Shown: positions 1-5,899 of the stretch, piece by piece
How positions within the stretch are numbered: the stretch's first letter is position 1
Layout of the letters: each line of letters opens with the position of its first letter
Assembly (NCBI GenBank): GCA_003224135.1
Contig: QHYO01000646.1
Location: 1-6,861, forward strand
Length of the DNA stretch: 6,861 bases
From: Acidobacteriota bacterium
GTDB lineage: Bacteria; Acidobacteriota; Terriglobia; Acidiferrales; UBA7541
Reading direction: 5' to 3'
The notes under the pieces: model-generated
Database searches by the model: none
Told to the model about the DNA's origin: nothing
Seen by the model: the letters and a program-made list of their open reading frames with translations, nothing else
Program-made: the position numbers and the translations under genes

Positions 1-1462
1 TACCACCAGCTTTCGCATCAAAATCGTGAACGAGCGAAAGATTGGCGGTAGCCCCAACGACACTTCCGCCAGAAACATTGCCGGATGCGGGCCGAATCTT
101 TGCGGACGACGAAACAGTCTTGCCAGTTGGAATGTTTACGCCAAAGGGCTCGATGAACAATTTCCGTTTCTGTGTTCCGCCGCGCATAGCGCGCACTTCA
201 ACAGCTCCAATGAATCCTGGAACAGTCCAGCGTCCTCCGGGACTTGAGAACGCCAGTTCGTTCAGGGAAAGTGGCCAGCCACGAAAATTCGCGGCTCCAG
301 TGAAATACTGCGTCGCGCGGATTTCTTCCGCGACTCCCGGGCGAAACGCACGATACCAGTCAAGAAGATCGGCAGCCTGAATGCCTGCCGAATCCATACG
401 CACTTCCAAACTGGATTCCGCGACATTCTTCAGTGAGGCGGTACCCCGCAAATTTGAATGTGGACTCTCAACGGTAATTTCGTCGGCATCCATCGTGCCA
501 GCACCAGGATTCCACCGGCCGTTTAAGCGAATTCCAACACGTGGATTGTCGTCACGCTCGGTCAAATCCCAACGATGAATTCCCGATGCGCGGGCACGAA
601 CAGCAAAAGTCCAATCGCCAGGCGCCACATTTTTGTTCCCTGGAAGCAAAGCGTTAGTACTCGCGGCACTGGCTTCCGCCGCAAACAGCCCGCGGACGCC
701 AAAATCACTCCCGCCAATCAGGCGAAACACGTCCGCGAGGGAGCACTTCGCCCAACTGATTTGAAAATGCGCTGGCTGCAATCGCGCGGATGTTCCCGCA
801 ACGTCACCTCGAACTCTGACCGTGCCCGCAAGCTGAAGTGGAACGCCACTGCGCCACGGCTCCGCGGTTAAATCCAGACTCCAACGTCCGATAGCAGTCT
901 GCTCGACAGTTCCCTCAACTTGAAGAAACGCAAAGGAGGTCTTATTGTCGCCGCGCTTGAAATTGACGCGGCCATCGTTGATGTCAATTCTCTGCAAGTG
1001 ATACGCGGAAGGCGCGCGCGCGTCAGAGTTCGCCGCCGCGGACGCGGTCCGAGTCCTCGTAGCCGTCGGCAACCAGCGCTCAAGGTTCCACCGGCCTTCT
1101 TGATCGCGCACAAGGATCAGGCTCGGACGCTCGAGCTGCAGCGTACCCAGTTCGAATCTTCCGCGCAGCAGTCCGATCCAGCGCAAACCCGCCGAGAGTC
1201 GTTCCGCGCGAAGAAAATACTCCTGACCGAATGCAGGGTCTTCGCCGACGCTCACTCCATAAGCATCAAGCCGCGGGCTGGGAAATAGACTGGCGGAAAA
1301 TTGCCGCACTTCCACGTCTCGTCCGAACGAACTCCGCAGTTCTCTGGTGAGAAAAGCTCGCGCACTACCGGTCCGCACGAGCAAGGAGACTCCTTCCTGC
1401 ACGGCGACCAATGCCAGCAAGAGCGCGAGTCCTGGTTTCCACCATTTGCGTAAGCTGTTCAC
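1..1462 (-). CDS. AsmA-family envelope protein, N-terminal 487 codons (cut by left edge)
   Basis: The minus-strand frame is open from a GTG at 1462 to the window edge with no stop, giving 487 codons; the C-terminus lies outside. An in-frame TAA at 1486-1484 bounds the start, and GTG is the only standard start codon before the hydrophobic segment. A basic N-terminus (NSLRKWWK) leads into one membrane segment at about residues 10-29. It is followed by the classical AsmA opening: a strand containing GRDVEV at 47-52, a P-rich turn near 61, then GLLRGRFELGTLQLERPSL at about 97-115 and EGRWNLERW at 122-130. A long beta-rich region follows. AsmA-family proteins are inner-membrane anchored and project into the periplasm, where relatives such as TamB and YhdP serve phospholipid transport or outer-membrane homeostasis. 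The substrate here is unknown. It starts 115 bp after lepB on the same strand and may be read from the same transcript. The ribosome-binding site is poor: a GGAG directly abuts the GTG. Confidence 0.85.
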   Translation of the reverse strand, partial: MNSLRKWWKPGLALLLALVAVQEGVSLLVRTGSARAFLTRELRSSFGRDVEVRQFSASLFPSPRLDAYGVSVGEDPAFGQEYFLRAERLSAGLRWIGLLRGRFELGTLQLERPSLILVRDQEGRWNLERWLPTATRTRTASAAANSDARAPSAYHLQRIDINDGRVNFKRGDNKTSFAFLQVEGTVEQTAIGRWSLDLTAEPWRSGVPLQLAGTVRVRGDVAGTSARLQPAHFQISWAKCSLADVFRLIGGSDFGVRGLFAAEASAASTNALLPGNKNVAPGDWTFAVRARASGIHRWDLTERDDNPRVGIRLNGRWNPGAGTMDADEITVESPHSNLRGTASLKNVAESSLEVRMDSAGIQAADLLDWYRAFRPGVAEEIRATQYFTGAANFRGWPLSLNELAFSSPGGRWTVPGFIGAVEVRAMRGGTQKRKLFIEPFGVNIPTGKTVSSSAKIRPASGNVSGGSVVGATANLSLVHDFDAKAGG

Positions 1463-1577
1463 TCCAGTTTTCGCCGACGAGTCTTATGAAGTCGCTCGAT
1501 GCTGCAAAATTTTCGCAGACTCCGCCGCAAATTGGTAGCAATTGCGGATTGCGAGGTCAGTCAGCGCAAGGGCCCGG
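1463..1577 (-). other. lepB to AsmA intergenic spacer
   Basis: This 115-bp gap lies between the lepB stop and the AsmA start. I see no gene, no convincing sigma70 promoter and no terminator with a T-run. The only structure seen is an imperfect AT-centred palindrome at 1502-1518. The absence of a terminator is compatible with read-through from lepB into the AsmA gene. Confidence 0.4.
1502..1518. repeat. Imperfect AT-centred palindrome upstream of the AsmA gene
   Basis: The plus strand reads CTGCAAAATTTTCGCAG. CTGC and AAAA pair with TTTT and GCAG around one unpaired C, with no loop, so it is a dyad rather than a good RNA hairpin. It lies about 40 bp before the AsmA start codon. It could be an operator, or chance in a GC-rich background. 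No known regulator site is recognised. Confidence 0.3.
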
Positions 1578-2366
1578 CTAATGAACAGTATGGAGCATCC
1601 GGCTCCAGCGTGTGCGCGCGGGCAAGTGCGCCAGGGTGTCAAACACTCCGCGCAGGCGCTGAGCAAAAGTCGATTGCCCGTAATCAGCCGAAGTCGCGTT
1701 CACCGACCAATAAATCAAAAACGGACGGCCCATGATGGCATTGCGGTCAACAAAACCCCAGTAGCGGCTGTCAAGGCTGTGGTCACGGTTGTCGCCCATT
1801 GCAAAATATCTTCCGGATGGAACGACAAGTTCGTCGCCCTGAACATACCTTCGAATGTCTCGAGCCCATTCTGGTTCGACAGGTGAGCTATAAAGAGGAT
1901 TGCCAGCTGGCGGAAACGAATAGTTCAACGGGTCATAGCCCGCAGCGGGATCGTGAACGACGTAAGGCTCATTCAACAGTTTGCCATTGACGTACATCTG
2001 CTGATCCACAAGCTTCAGGCGATCACCCGGAAGTCCAATGACGCGCTTCACGAAGTGCTGATGATCCGCATATGGAAATTTGAAAACGATGATGTCGCCG
2101 CGTTTGAGGGCGCGATATGGAAGGAATTTCTCGTACCACGCCCCAGTGCCGCCGAAAACAAATTTGTTAACCAGCAGGTGATCGCCTACCAGCAACGTCT
2201 TTTCCATGGAAGGCGAAGGAATCTTGAATGCTTGCACCACGAACGTGGTGCCAAAAAGCGCAAGGATCACTGTAACCAGCAGCGATTCCAGGTACTCAGA
2301 AATCGTCGTGCTTTCGCGGTGAGTCTGATGCGGGTTGGCCTGCTCGTGTGTGGGGCTTTCCGTCAT
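1578..2366 (-). CDS. lepB: Signal peptidase I
   Basis: This is the membrane serine protease that removes signal peptides from Sec/Tat-exported proteins on the outer face of the inner membrane. The 262-aa product has a hydrophilic N-terminus, one membrane segment at about residues 26-46, and then all the S26 family boxes. Box B is SPSME with catalytic Ser53, followed by GDHLLVNKF. Box C is RGDIIVFKFP at 89-98. Box D is FVKRVIGLPGDRL at 105-117, with catalytic Lys107. Box E is GDNRDHSLDSRYWG at 191-204. A Pro/Tyr-rich loop at about 135-172 separates boxes D and E. The ATG at 2366 lies 6 bp after the rnc stop, without a strong Shine-Dalgarno sequence, so translational coupling to rnc is likely. 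The family assignment is firm. Many Acidobacteriota carry several signal peptidases, so it need not be the only copy. Confidence 0.97.
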   Translation of the reverse strand: MTESPTHEQANPHQTHRESTTISEYLESLLVTVILALFGTTFVVQAFKIPSPSMEKTLLVGDHLLVNKFVFGGTGAWYEKFLPYRALKRGDIIVFKFPYADHQHFVKRVIGLPGDRLKLVDQQMYVNGKLLNEPYVVHDPAAGYDPLNYSFPPAGNPLYSSPVEPEWARDIRRYVQGDELVVPSGRYFAMGDNRDHSLDSRYWGFVDRNAIMGRPFLIYWSVNATSADYGQSTFAQRLRGVFDTLAHLPARTRWSRMLHTVH

Positions 2367-2372
2367 CCAGGA

Positions 2373-3113
2373 TTAATCCCGTGTACCCGCATGTTCCAGG
2401 CGTTCCAGAGCGGCACGCGCAGCCTTCTGCTCCGCCTCTTTTTTGGTACTTCCATCGCCGCTTGCCAGGCATTCGCCAAGCGACCAGACCTCAATGTGGA
2501 AAAGCTTTTGGTGGTCGGGTCCTTCTTCGCGCGCCAGCCGGTACTCAGCAGGCGGTTGTCCGCGGCCTTGCAAAAATTCCTGCAGTGCCGATTTGCGATC
2601 GGAATCCGCGATATGCGCGCCCCCTCCTTCCAGCGCAAACTCAAAGAGCAGCCGCCGAAGCAAGTCTCTGGCGGCGTCCAGCCCAGAATCGAGAAAAATT
2701 GCGCCCACAATGGCTTCAAGCGCGTCCGCAACGATTGCAGCCTTCTCGCGTCCCCCGGTTTTCTCCTCGCCTCGGCCTAACCGCAAAAATTCGCCGATTC
2801 CTAACCGCCGCGCCGCCTCCACAAGCGCTTGAGCGTTTACCAGGTACGCCCGGCTGCGCGACAACTGACCTTCACTCCAGTCCGGAAACTTTCCCACCAA
2901 ATATTCGCTTGCCAGGAGATCGAGCACCGCATCGCCCAGGAACTCCAGCCGCTCGTTATCCTGCATTCCGGACGAGCTTCCACCGGACGCTTCCGCGGCG
3001 GCACGCAGTTCTGGAATCGCGGAGCTGTGCGTCAATGCCCTGATAAGCAGTTCCGGATCGCGAAAGCGATAACCCAACCGCCCCTGCAGTTCGTCGTCTT
3101 CGTTATGCCTCAT
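2373..3113 (-). CDS. rnc: Ribonuclease III
   Basis: This endoribonuclease cleaves double-stranded RNA, including rRNA precursors and some mRNAs, as a cytoplasmic homodimer needing Mg2+. With the ATG at 3113 the product is 246 aa, close to the usual length. The RNase III domain opens with LQGRLGYRFRDPELL (9-23). The signature NERLEFLGDAVL is at 53-64, where Glu54, Glu57 and Asp61 match conserved acidic residues. The second acidic pair, Asp130 and Glu133, is in ADALEAIVGAIFLDS (129-143). A C-terminal dsRNA-binding domain spans about 172-243, with the typical GSTKKEAEQKAA helix at 221-232. The frame stays open up to an ATG at 3239, adding 42 residues, but that extension overlaps the end of the upstream TPR gene. 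The 3113 start leaves a normal 29-bp gap and matches the family N-terminus. A Gly/Ser/Ala-rich insertion at about 38-50 precedes the signature. All catalytic residues are present, so it should be active. Confidence 0.96.
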   Translation of the reverse strand: MRHNEDDELQGRLGYRFRDPELLIRALTHSSAIPELRAAAEASGGSSSGMQDNERLEFLGDAVLDLLASEYLVGKFPDWSEGQLSRSRAYLVNAQALVEAARRLGIGEFLRLGRGEEKTGGREKAAIVADALEAIVGAIFLDSGLDAARDLLRRLLFEFALEGGGAHIADSDRKSALQEFLQGRGQPPAEYRLAREEGPDHQKLFHIEVWSLGECLASGDGSTKKEAEQKAARAALERLEHAGTRD

Positions 3114-3142
3114 GCGAGCCTGCTGCTGGGTGCGGGCAGATT

Positions 3143-4030
3143 TTACTTCGGCGAACTCAATTGCGTCGAACTCTGTTTTTTCGCCTCTTCCGCGCCGTTT
3201 TTGCATACGGCCTGCAAGCCGCTGGTGATTGCAGCACACTTCGTGAAAACGGCCGCTGCTTCTTCGTAGTGTGAAGCTTTCTGGTTTGACATGCCCAGAA
3301 CATACAAATTCACGGGATCGGGCGTTGGGTTCGGGTCAATCTTCACGGATTGCTCCAGCTCCGGAATTGCATCGTTATATTTGCCGCGTCGAAAATAGAC
3401 AAGTCCCAGCCCACTGTGCGCCATCGCCAGTGTGGCGTTCTTTGCTGCGTTGAAGTTTTGGTCCGCCATGCCTTCCGGCTTGGTAATCGTTGGCGTGATT
3501 TCAAGTGCTCGCTTACCGTAAGTCTCGGCCTTGGCGAGCTGCTTCTCGGGCTCCGGAGTGCTGGCGTTTATCGCGCGCGGAATGGTCTGGCTGAGAATCG
3601 CCATCGTCTGAACATCATCCGGTTTCAGCGCAACTTCCTTGTCGCCAATCTCGAACGCCTTGTCGGCCTTGCCACTCTGAATGTAGTCAAACGTCAGCGC
3701 GGAATACACAACCGGACGATACCGGCTTTCTGGGTATTTCTTCAAAAAGTCCTCGCCCGCGGCGATTTTCTTTTGAAGATCCGTGTTCGGCATCGCCTGA
3801 AACGCCTTCACTGCTGCATCCTCCTCGGCGTTCGCCGGCGGCTGCGAGCTAGGGATGTCGAGCGAGCTGCCGGACTCGGCGGGTTTCTGCTGTTTATTGG
3901 TTTGCTGACCAGGCTGGTTCTGGCCACCCTGCTGATTCTGGCTGCTCTGCGCGAATGCAGTCGCTGCAAATGCGGTGAGGCATCCTGCCAGCAGGATGGC
4001 TGTCGTCGCAATTCTGTTCTTACTGCTCAT
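3143..4030 (-). CDS. Exported tetratricopeptide-repeat protein (295 aa)
   Basis: A Sec signal peptide covers residues 1-27 (SSKNRIATT, then a hydrophobic core, then AFA before Gln28). A low-complexity Q/N/G-rich linker follows at 28-50. TPR-like helical pairs lie at about 105-138 (YSALTFDYIQSGKADKAFEIG), 201-234 (GLGLVYFRRGKYNDAIPELEQ) and 240-272 (YVLGMSNQKASHYEEAAAVF). The C-terminus holds two cysteines, 266 and 276 approximately, and a hydrophilic tail. There is no catalytic motif. TPR domains bind other proteins, so a periplasmic scaffold or assembly role is plausible, but the partner is unknown. The start is well supported by a strong Shine-Dalgarno sequence at 4038-4044. The stop lies 29 bp before rnc, placing it in the same transcription unit. 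No specific family name is recognised with confidence. Confidence 0.9.
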   Translation of the reverse strand: MSSKNRIATTAILLAGCLTAFAATAFAQSSQNQQGGQNQPGQQTNKQQKPAESGSSLDIPSSQPPANAEEDAAVKAFQAMPNTDLQKKIAAGEDFLKKYPESRYRPVVYSALTFDYIQSGKADKAFEIGDKEVALKPDDVQTMAILSQTIPRAINASTPEPEKQLAKAETYGKRALEITPTITKPEGMADQNFNAAKNATLAMAHSGLGLVYFRRGKYNDAIPELEQSVKIDPNPTPDPVNLYVLGMSNQKASHYEEAAAVFTKCAAITSGLQAVCKNGAEEAKKQSSTQLSSPK

Positions 4031-4124
4031 CGTGCTTCTCCTTTTGATTGTTGGACACCCTGTGGCTGGTCTACCACTTTATGATACACATTTTCGGCGT
4101 GACCCGGGCAGGTCCTCGAAGGGC
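4031..4124 (-). other. Spacer between the two TPR genes
   Basis: This 94-bp gap holds the Shine-Dalgarno site of the downstream gene. A short GACC/GGTC dyad near 4101-4114 lacks a T-run and is not a convincing terminator. A TATCAT hexamer about 50 bp before the start resembles a -10 box but has no -35 partner at normal spacing. Co-transcription of the two TPR genes is the simplest reading. Confidence 0.35.
4038..4044 (-). promoter_or_regulatory. Strong ribosome-binding site of the 295-aa TPR gene
   Basis: On the minus strand AAAGGAG ends 7 nt before the ATG at 4030. It is the best Shine-Dalgarno match seen at any start in the window and fixes that start codon. It also suggests this gene is translated independently of the upstream 525-aa gene. 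Confidence 0.75.
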
Positions 4125-5702
4125 TTACGGCCGTTCCGGACTTTTCGTTCCGCCCATCGCGCTTAGCGCTTTTGTCGCCGCCTGCTTCGCCTTTTCCGGC
4201 GCACCATCCACGGCAAGAGCGGCGTGATATTCTGACTTCGCGCGCTCCGGCTGGCCCTCGATGTCGTAGATCGTTCCCAGATGAACGTGAGACCACGCGA
4301 GCACCAGAGGATCCTGTGTCGCCGCATGTTCGCCGCTCGTCAACCGTCCAAAAACTTCCTTTGCGCGGACGCCATCCTGCTCCATCATCGCGACGACTCC
4401 AAGTCCAAACAGTGCCCGCGGCTGATCTGGATATTTCACCAGCACTTTTTGAAACGAAGCCTCTGCGGCGCGCGGATTTTTCTCCGCAATGCGTCGTTCT
4501 CCTTCCGTCAGCGCAGCTATCGCTTCCGCGTCATTTGGAATTGTCGTGGGCGCAACAGCTTTGTGATGGGCTAAGACTTCCGCCTCGGCCGCGTTCGTTT
4601 TTGTTCCACGCGGCGCAAACTTGATGGTGGCGATTCTTTTTCTTTCCGCTGCCAGATCGATCGAACGCACCAGGTCGGGAAAGTACAACTTCATCCCAGG
4701 TTCGGACTGCTCGAACTTTGCAAGAGCGGCAAATAATGGCCGAACGAACACATAACCATCCGCGTCGGCGATATCCATTGCTGATTCGCGTTCGCCGGGA
4801 GACATCCGCTTCAGCTTCAGCTCAACGGCCCGAACGGTGCACTCGGCGACATACGACGGAAAATCGTCCTTTAAGTCAGGATCAAGCCGCGGAGCAGCGG
4901 CAGCGGTTTCAAACAGCGGCAGCTTGACGGCAATCACGTGCGAATACTGCAGCGGCAAGGGATCCAGCAAGAAATGCAAAAACGCATGGCGGACAGTGTC
5001 CAGCGGAACCTGGCCGGAGCCGCTTACCACCAGTGAATAGTGATCGCCAAAATTCCGCACGTTAGTGATGCGGCCGACAAGCGGCTCCACGATGATGGTG
5101 AATGAGCGAGGGCTGGTCGGATCCAGAATTTCGCGCAAGTAACCGGTCGCCACAAAAACGACTTGCGAAACCGAATCGTGCATCTGTTCAATCTCGCGGT
5201 TGTAAACCGGTTGAACTTGCCGCCACAGCTCCCCGATTTTCTGTTCCTTATAATAGTTCGAAAGAATCTCCGGGAATCCTTCGAGTGCAATAACTTCGGG
5301 AGGCAGTTCGTCCCGCCGCAGAATCGGTTCGAACTTCGGCGCCGGGCCGCTCACCAGCCCAAACCAGATATAGCGCGAAAGCATTTGGCCGGCGTCCGCC
5401 AATTCGTGCTGTTTATAGAAATTTCGCATCACCTCGACGGCCGGTCCCTGTTGGTGCTGCAGCCTGTCGCGAAGCTGCGCGCGCATCGGCGACCAGTTCG
5501 TCGCGCTGACGTCCGCTTCGAATCCGGAAGCGAGCAGCGCGCACATCGTGGTGAACATGGCCTCATTGCCATCGACAGTGACCGTAGTTACTGGCGCAGC
5601 TTGAGGTTTTCGAGACGGTGGGCGTTGCTGGCTGCTTGCAAAGCTGGGCAACAGTAGCCCTGCGCACAAGAAAATACCTGGAGTCCACAAAAATTTTCTC
5701 AT
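4125..5702 (-). CDS. Exported 525-aa protein with C-terminal TPR repeats and an HxxxH motif
   Basis: The product begins with a signal peptide of about 24 residues (RKFLW, then a Leu-rich core, then SFASS before Gln-Gln), followed by a Pro-rich linker to about 38. The large middle part (about 40-360) is a mixed helical domain I cannot assign to a named family. It contains DTVRHAFLHFLLDPL at 235-249 and a later helix SYVAECTVRAVELKLKR at 283-299. This spacing recalls a zinc-metallopeptidase fold in which the HExxH glutamate is replaced by alanine (His239, Ala240, His243). The C-terminal part has about three TPR units: 393-424, 427-458 and 466-500, with GLGVVAMMEQDGVRAKEVFG and HLGTIYDIEGQPERAKSEY. 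The ATG at 5702 is the only ATG after the upstream in-frame stop and has no clear Shine-Dalgarno sequence. It is the first gene of the leftward set, 94 bp before the second TPR gene. A periplasmic or cell-surface location is likely; its function is unknown. Confidence 0.9.
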   Translation of the reverse strand: MRKFLWTPGIFLCAGLLLPSFASSQQRPPSRKPQAAPVTTVTVDGNEAMFTTMCALLASGFEADVSATNWSPMRAQLRDRLQHQQGPAVEVMRNFYKQHELADAGQMLSRYIWFGLVSGPAPKFEPILRRDELPPEVIALEGFPEILSNYYKEQKIGELWRQVQPVYNREIEQMHDSVSQVVFVATGYLREILDPTSPRSFTIIVEPLVGRITNVRNFGDHYSLVVSGSGQVPLDTVRHAFLHFLLDPLPLQYSHVIAVKLPLFETAAAAPRLDPDLKDDFPSYVAECTVRAVELKLKRMSPGERESAMDIADADGYVFVRPLFAALAKFEQSEPGMKLYFPDLVRSIDLAAERKRIATIKFAPRGTKTNAAEAEVLAHHKAVAPTTIPNDAEAIAALTEGERRIAEKNPRAAEASFQKVLVKYPDQPRALFGLGVVAMMEQDGVRAKEVFGRLTSGEHAATQDPLVLAWSHVHLGTIYDIEGQPERAKSEYHAALAVDGAPEKAKQAATKALSAMGGTKSPERP

Positions 5703-5899
5703 TCGATTGGTCGCGAAATTGTCCGTGGCTACGCTGTTCTGCGCAAATATCCTGCATGCGAGCCGCAGTTCAATTTACAAGCGCCCCACATTGGAGTCAA
5801 GAAATGGGCCCTGCCTGTTAGTACGGCAACTCTTGCCTGGATGCGGCGCATCTGCTTAAAGTGAAGATGCCTGTCAACCCCGGTAGGATGGCTCGGGTC
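5703..5899. other. Divergent intergenic region
   Basis: These roughly 200 bp separate the leftward and rightward genes. They hold the leftward promoter at 5772-5800 and the weak Shine-Dalgarno AGGA at 5885-5888 for the rightward gene. If the rightward gene starts at 5867 the region is about 35 bp shorter. I see no RNA gene, terminator, riboswitch or clear operator. Confidence 0.5.
5772..5800 (-). promoter_or_regulatory. Candidate sigma70-type promoter for the leftward genes
   Basis: Read on the minus strand, TTGACT (5800-5795) matches the -35 consensus at 5 of 6 positions. It is followed by an exact 17-nt spacer and TAAATT (5777-5772), which matches the -10 consensus at 4 of 6. Transcription would begin near 5765, giving a leader of about 60 nt before the ATG at 5702. 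This is the best promoter match seen in the divergent intergenic region. It would drive the 525-aa gene and perhaps the whole TPR-TPR-rnc-lepB-AsmA set. Confidence 0.5.

Noticed and set aside
920..1288. Plus-strand open frame of 122 codons rich in Arg
   Set aside because: It is opposite the AsmA-family coding frame, which runs unbroken for 487 codons.
1484..1666. Minus-strand open frame of 60 codons overlapping the lepB end
   Set aside because: It is mostly inside lepB in another frame, has several Cys in no pattern, and has no ribosome-binding site; read as a shadow frame.
1953..2780. Plus-strand open frame of 275 codons
   Set aside because: It lies antisense across lepB and rnc, both firmly identified by catalytic motifs; its translation shows no recognisable domain and it crosses the lepB/rnc boundary.
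2348..3043. Plus-strand open frame of 231 codons, Pro/Arg-rich
   Set aside because: It is antisense to rnc; the Pro/Arg-rich composition is typical of a shadow frame in GC-rich DNA.
3350..4084. Plus-strand open frame of 244 codons with Leu-rich stretches
   Set aside because: It is antisense to the TPR gene with the strong ribosome site; the Leu/Arg-rich pattern mirrors the Q/N/A-rich coding strand and does not form a signal peptide or credible membrane protein.
4101..4115. GACC/GGTC dyad considered as a terminator between the TPR genes
   Set aside because: It has a 4-bp stem with no following T-run on the minus strand.
5833..5861. Possible rightward promoter TTGCCT, 17-nt spacer, TTAAAG
   Set aside because: It matches the -35 at 4 of 6 and the -10 at only 3 of 6 positions, too weak to annotate, although its position would suit a start at 5900.
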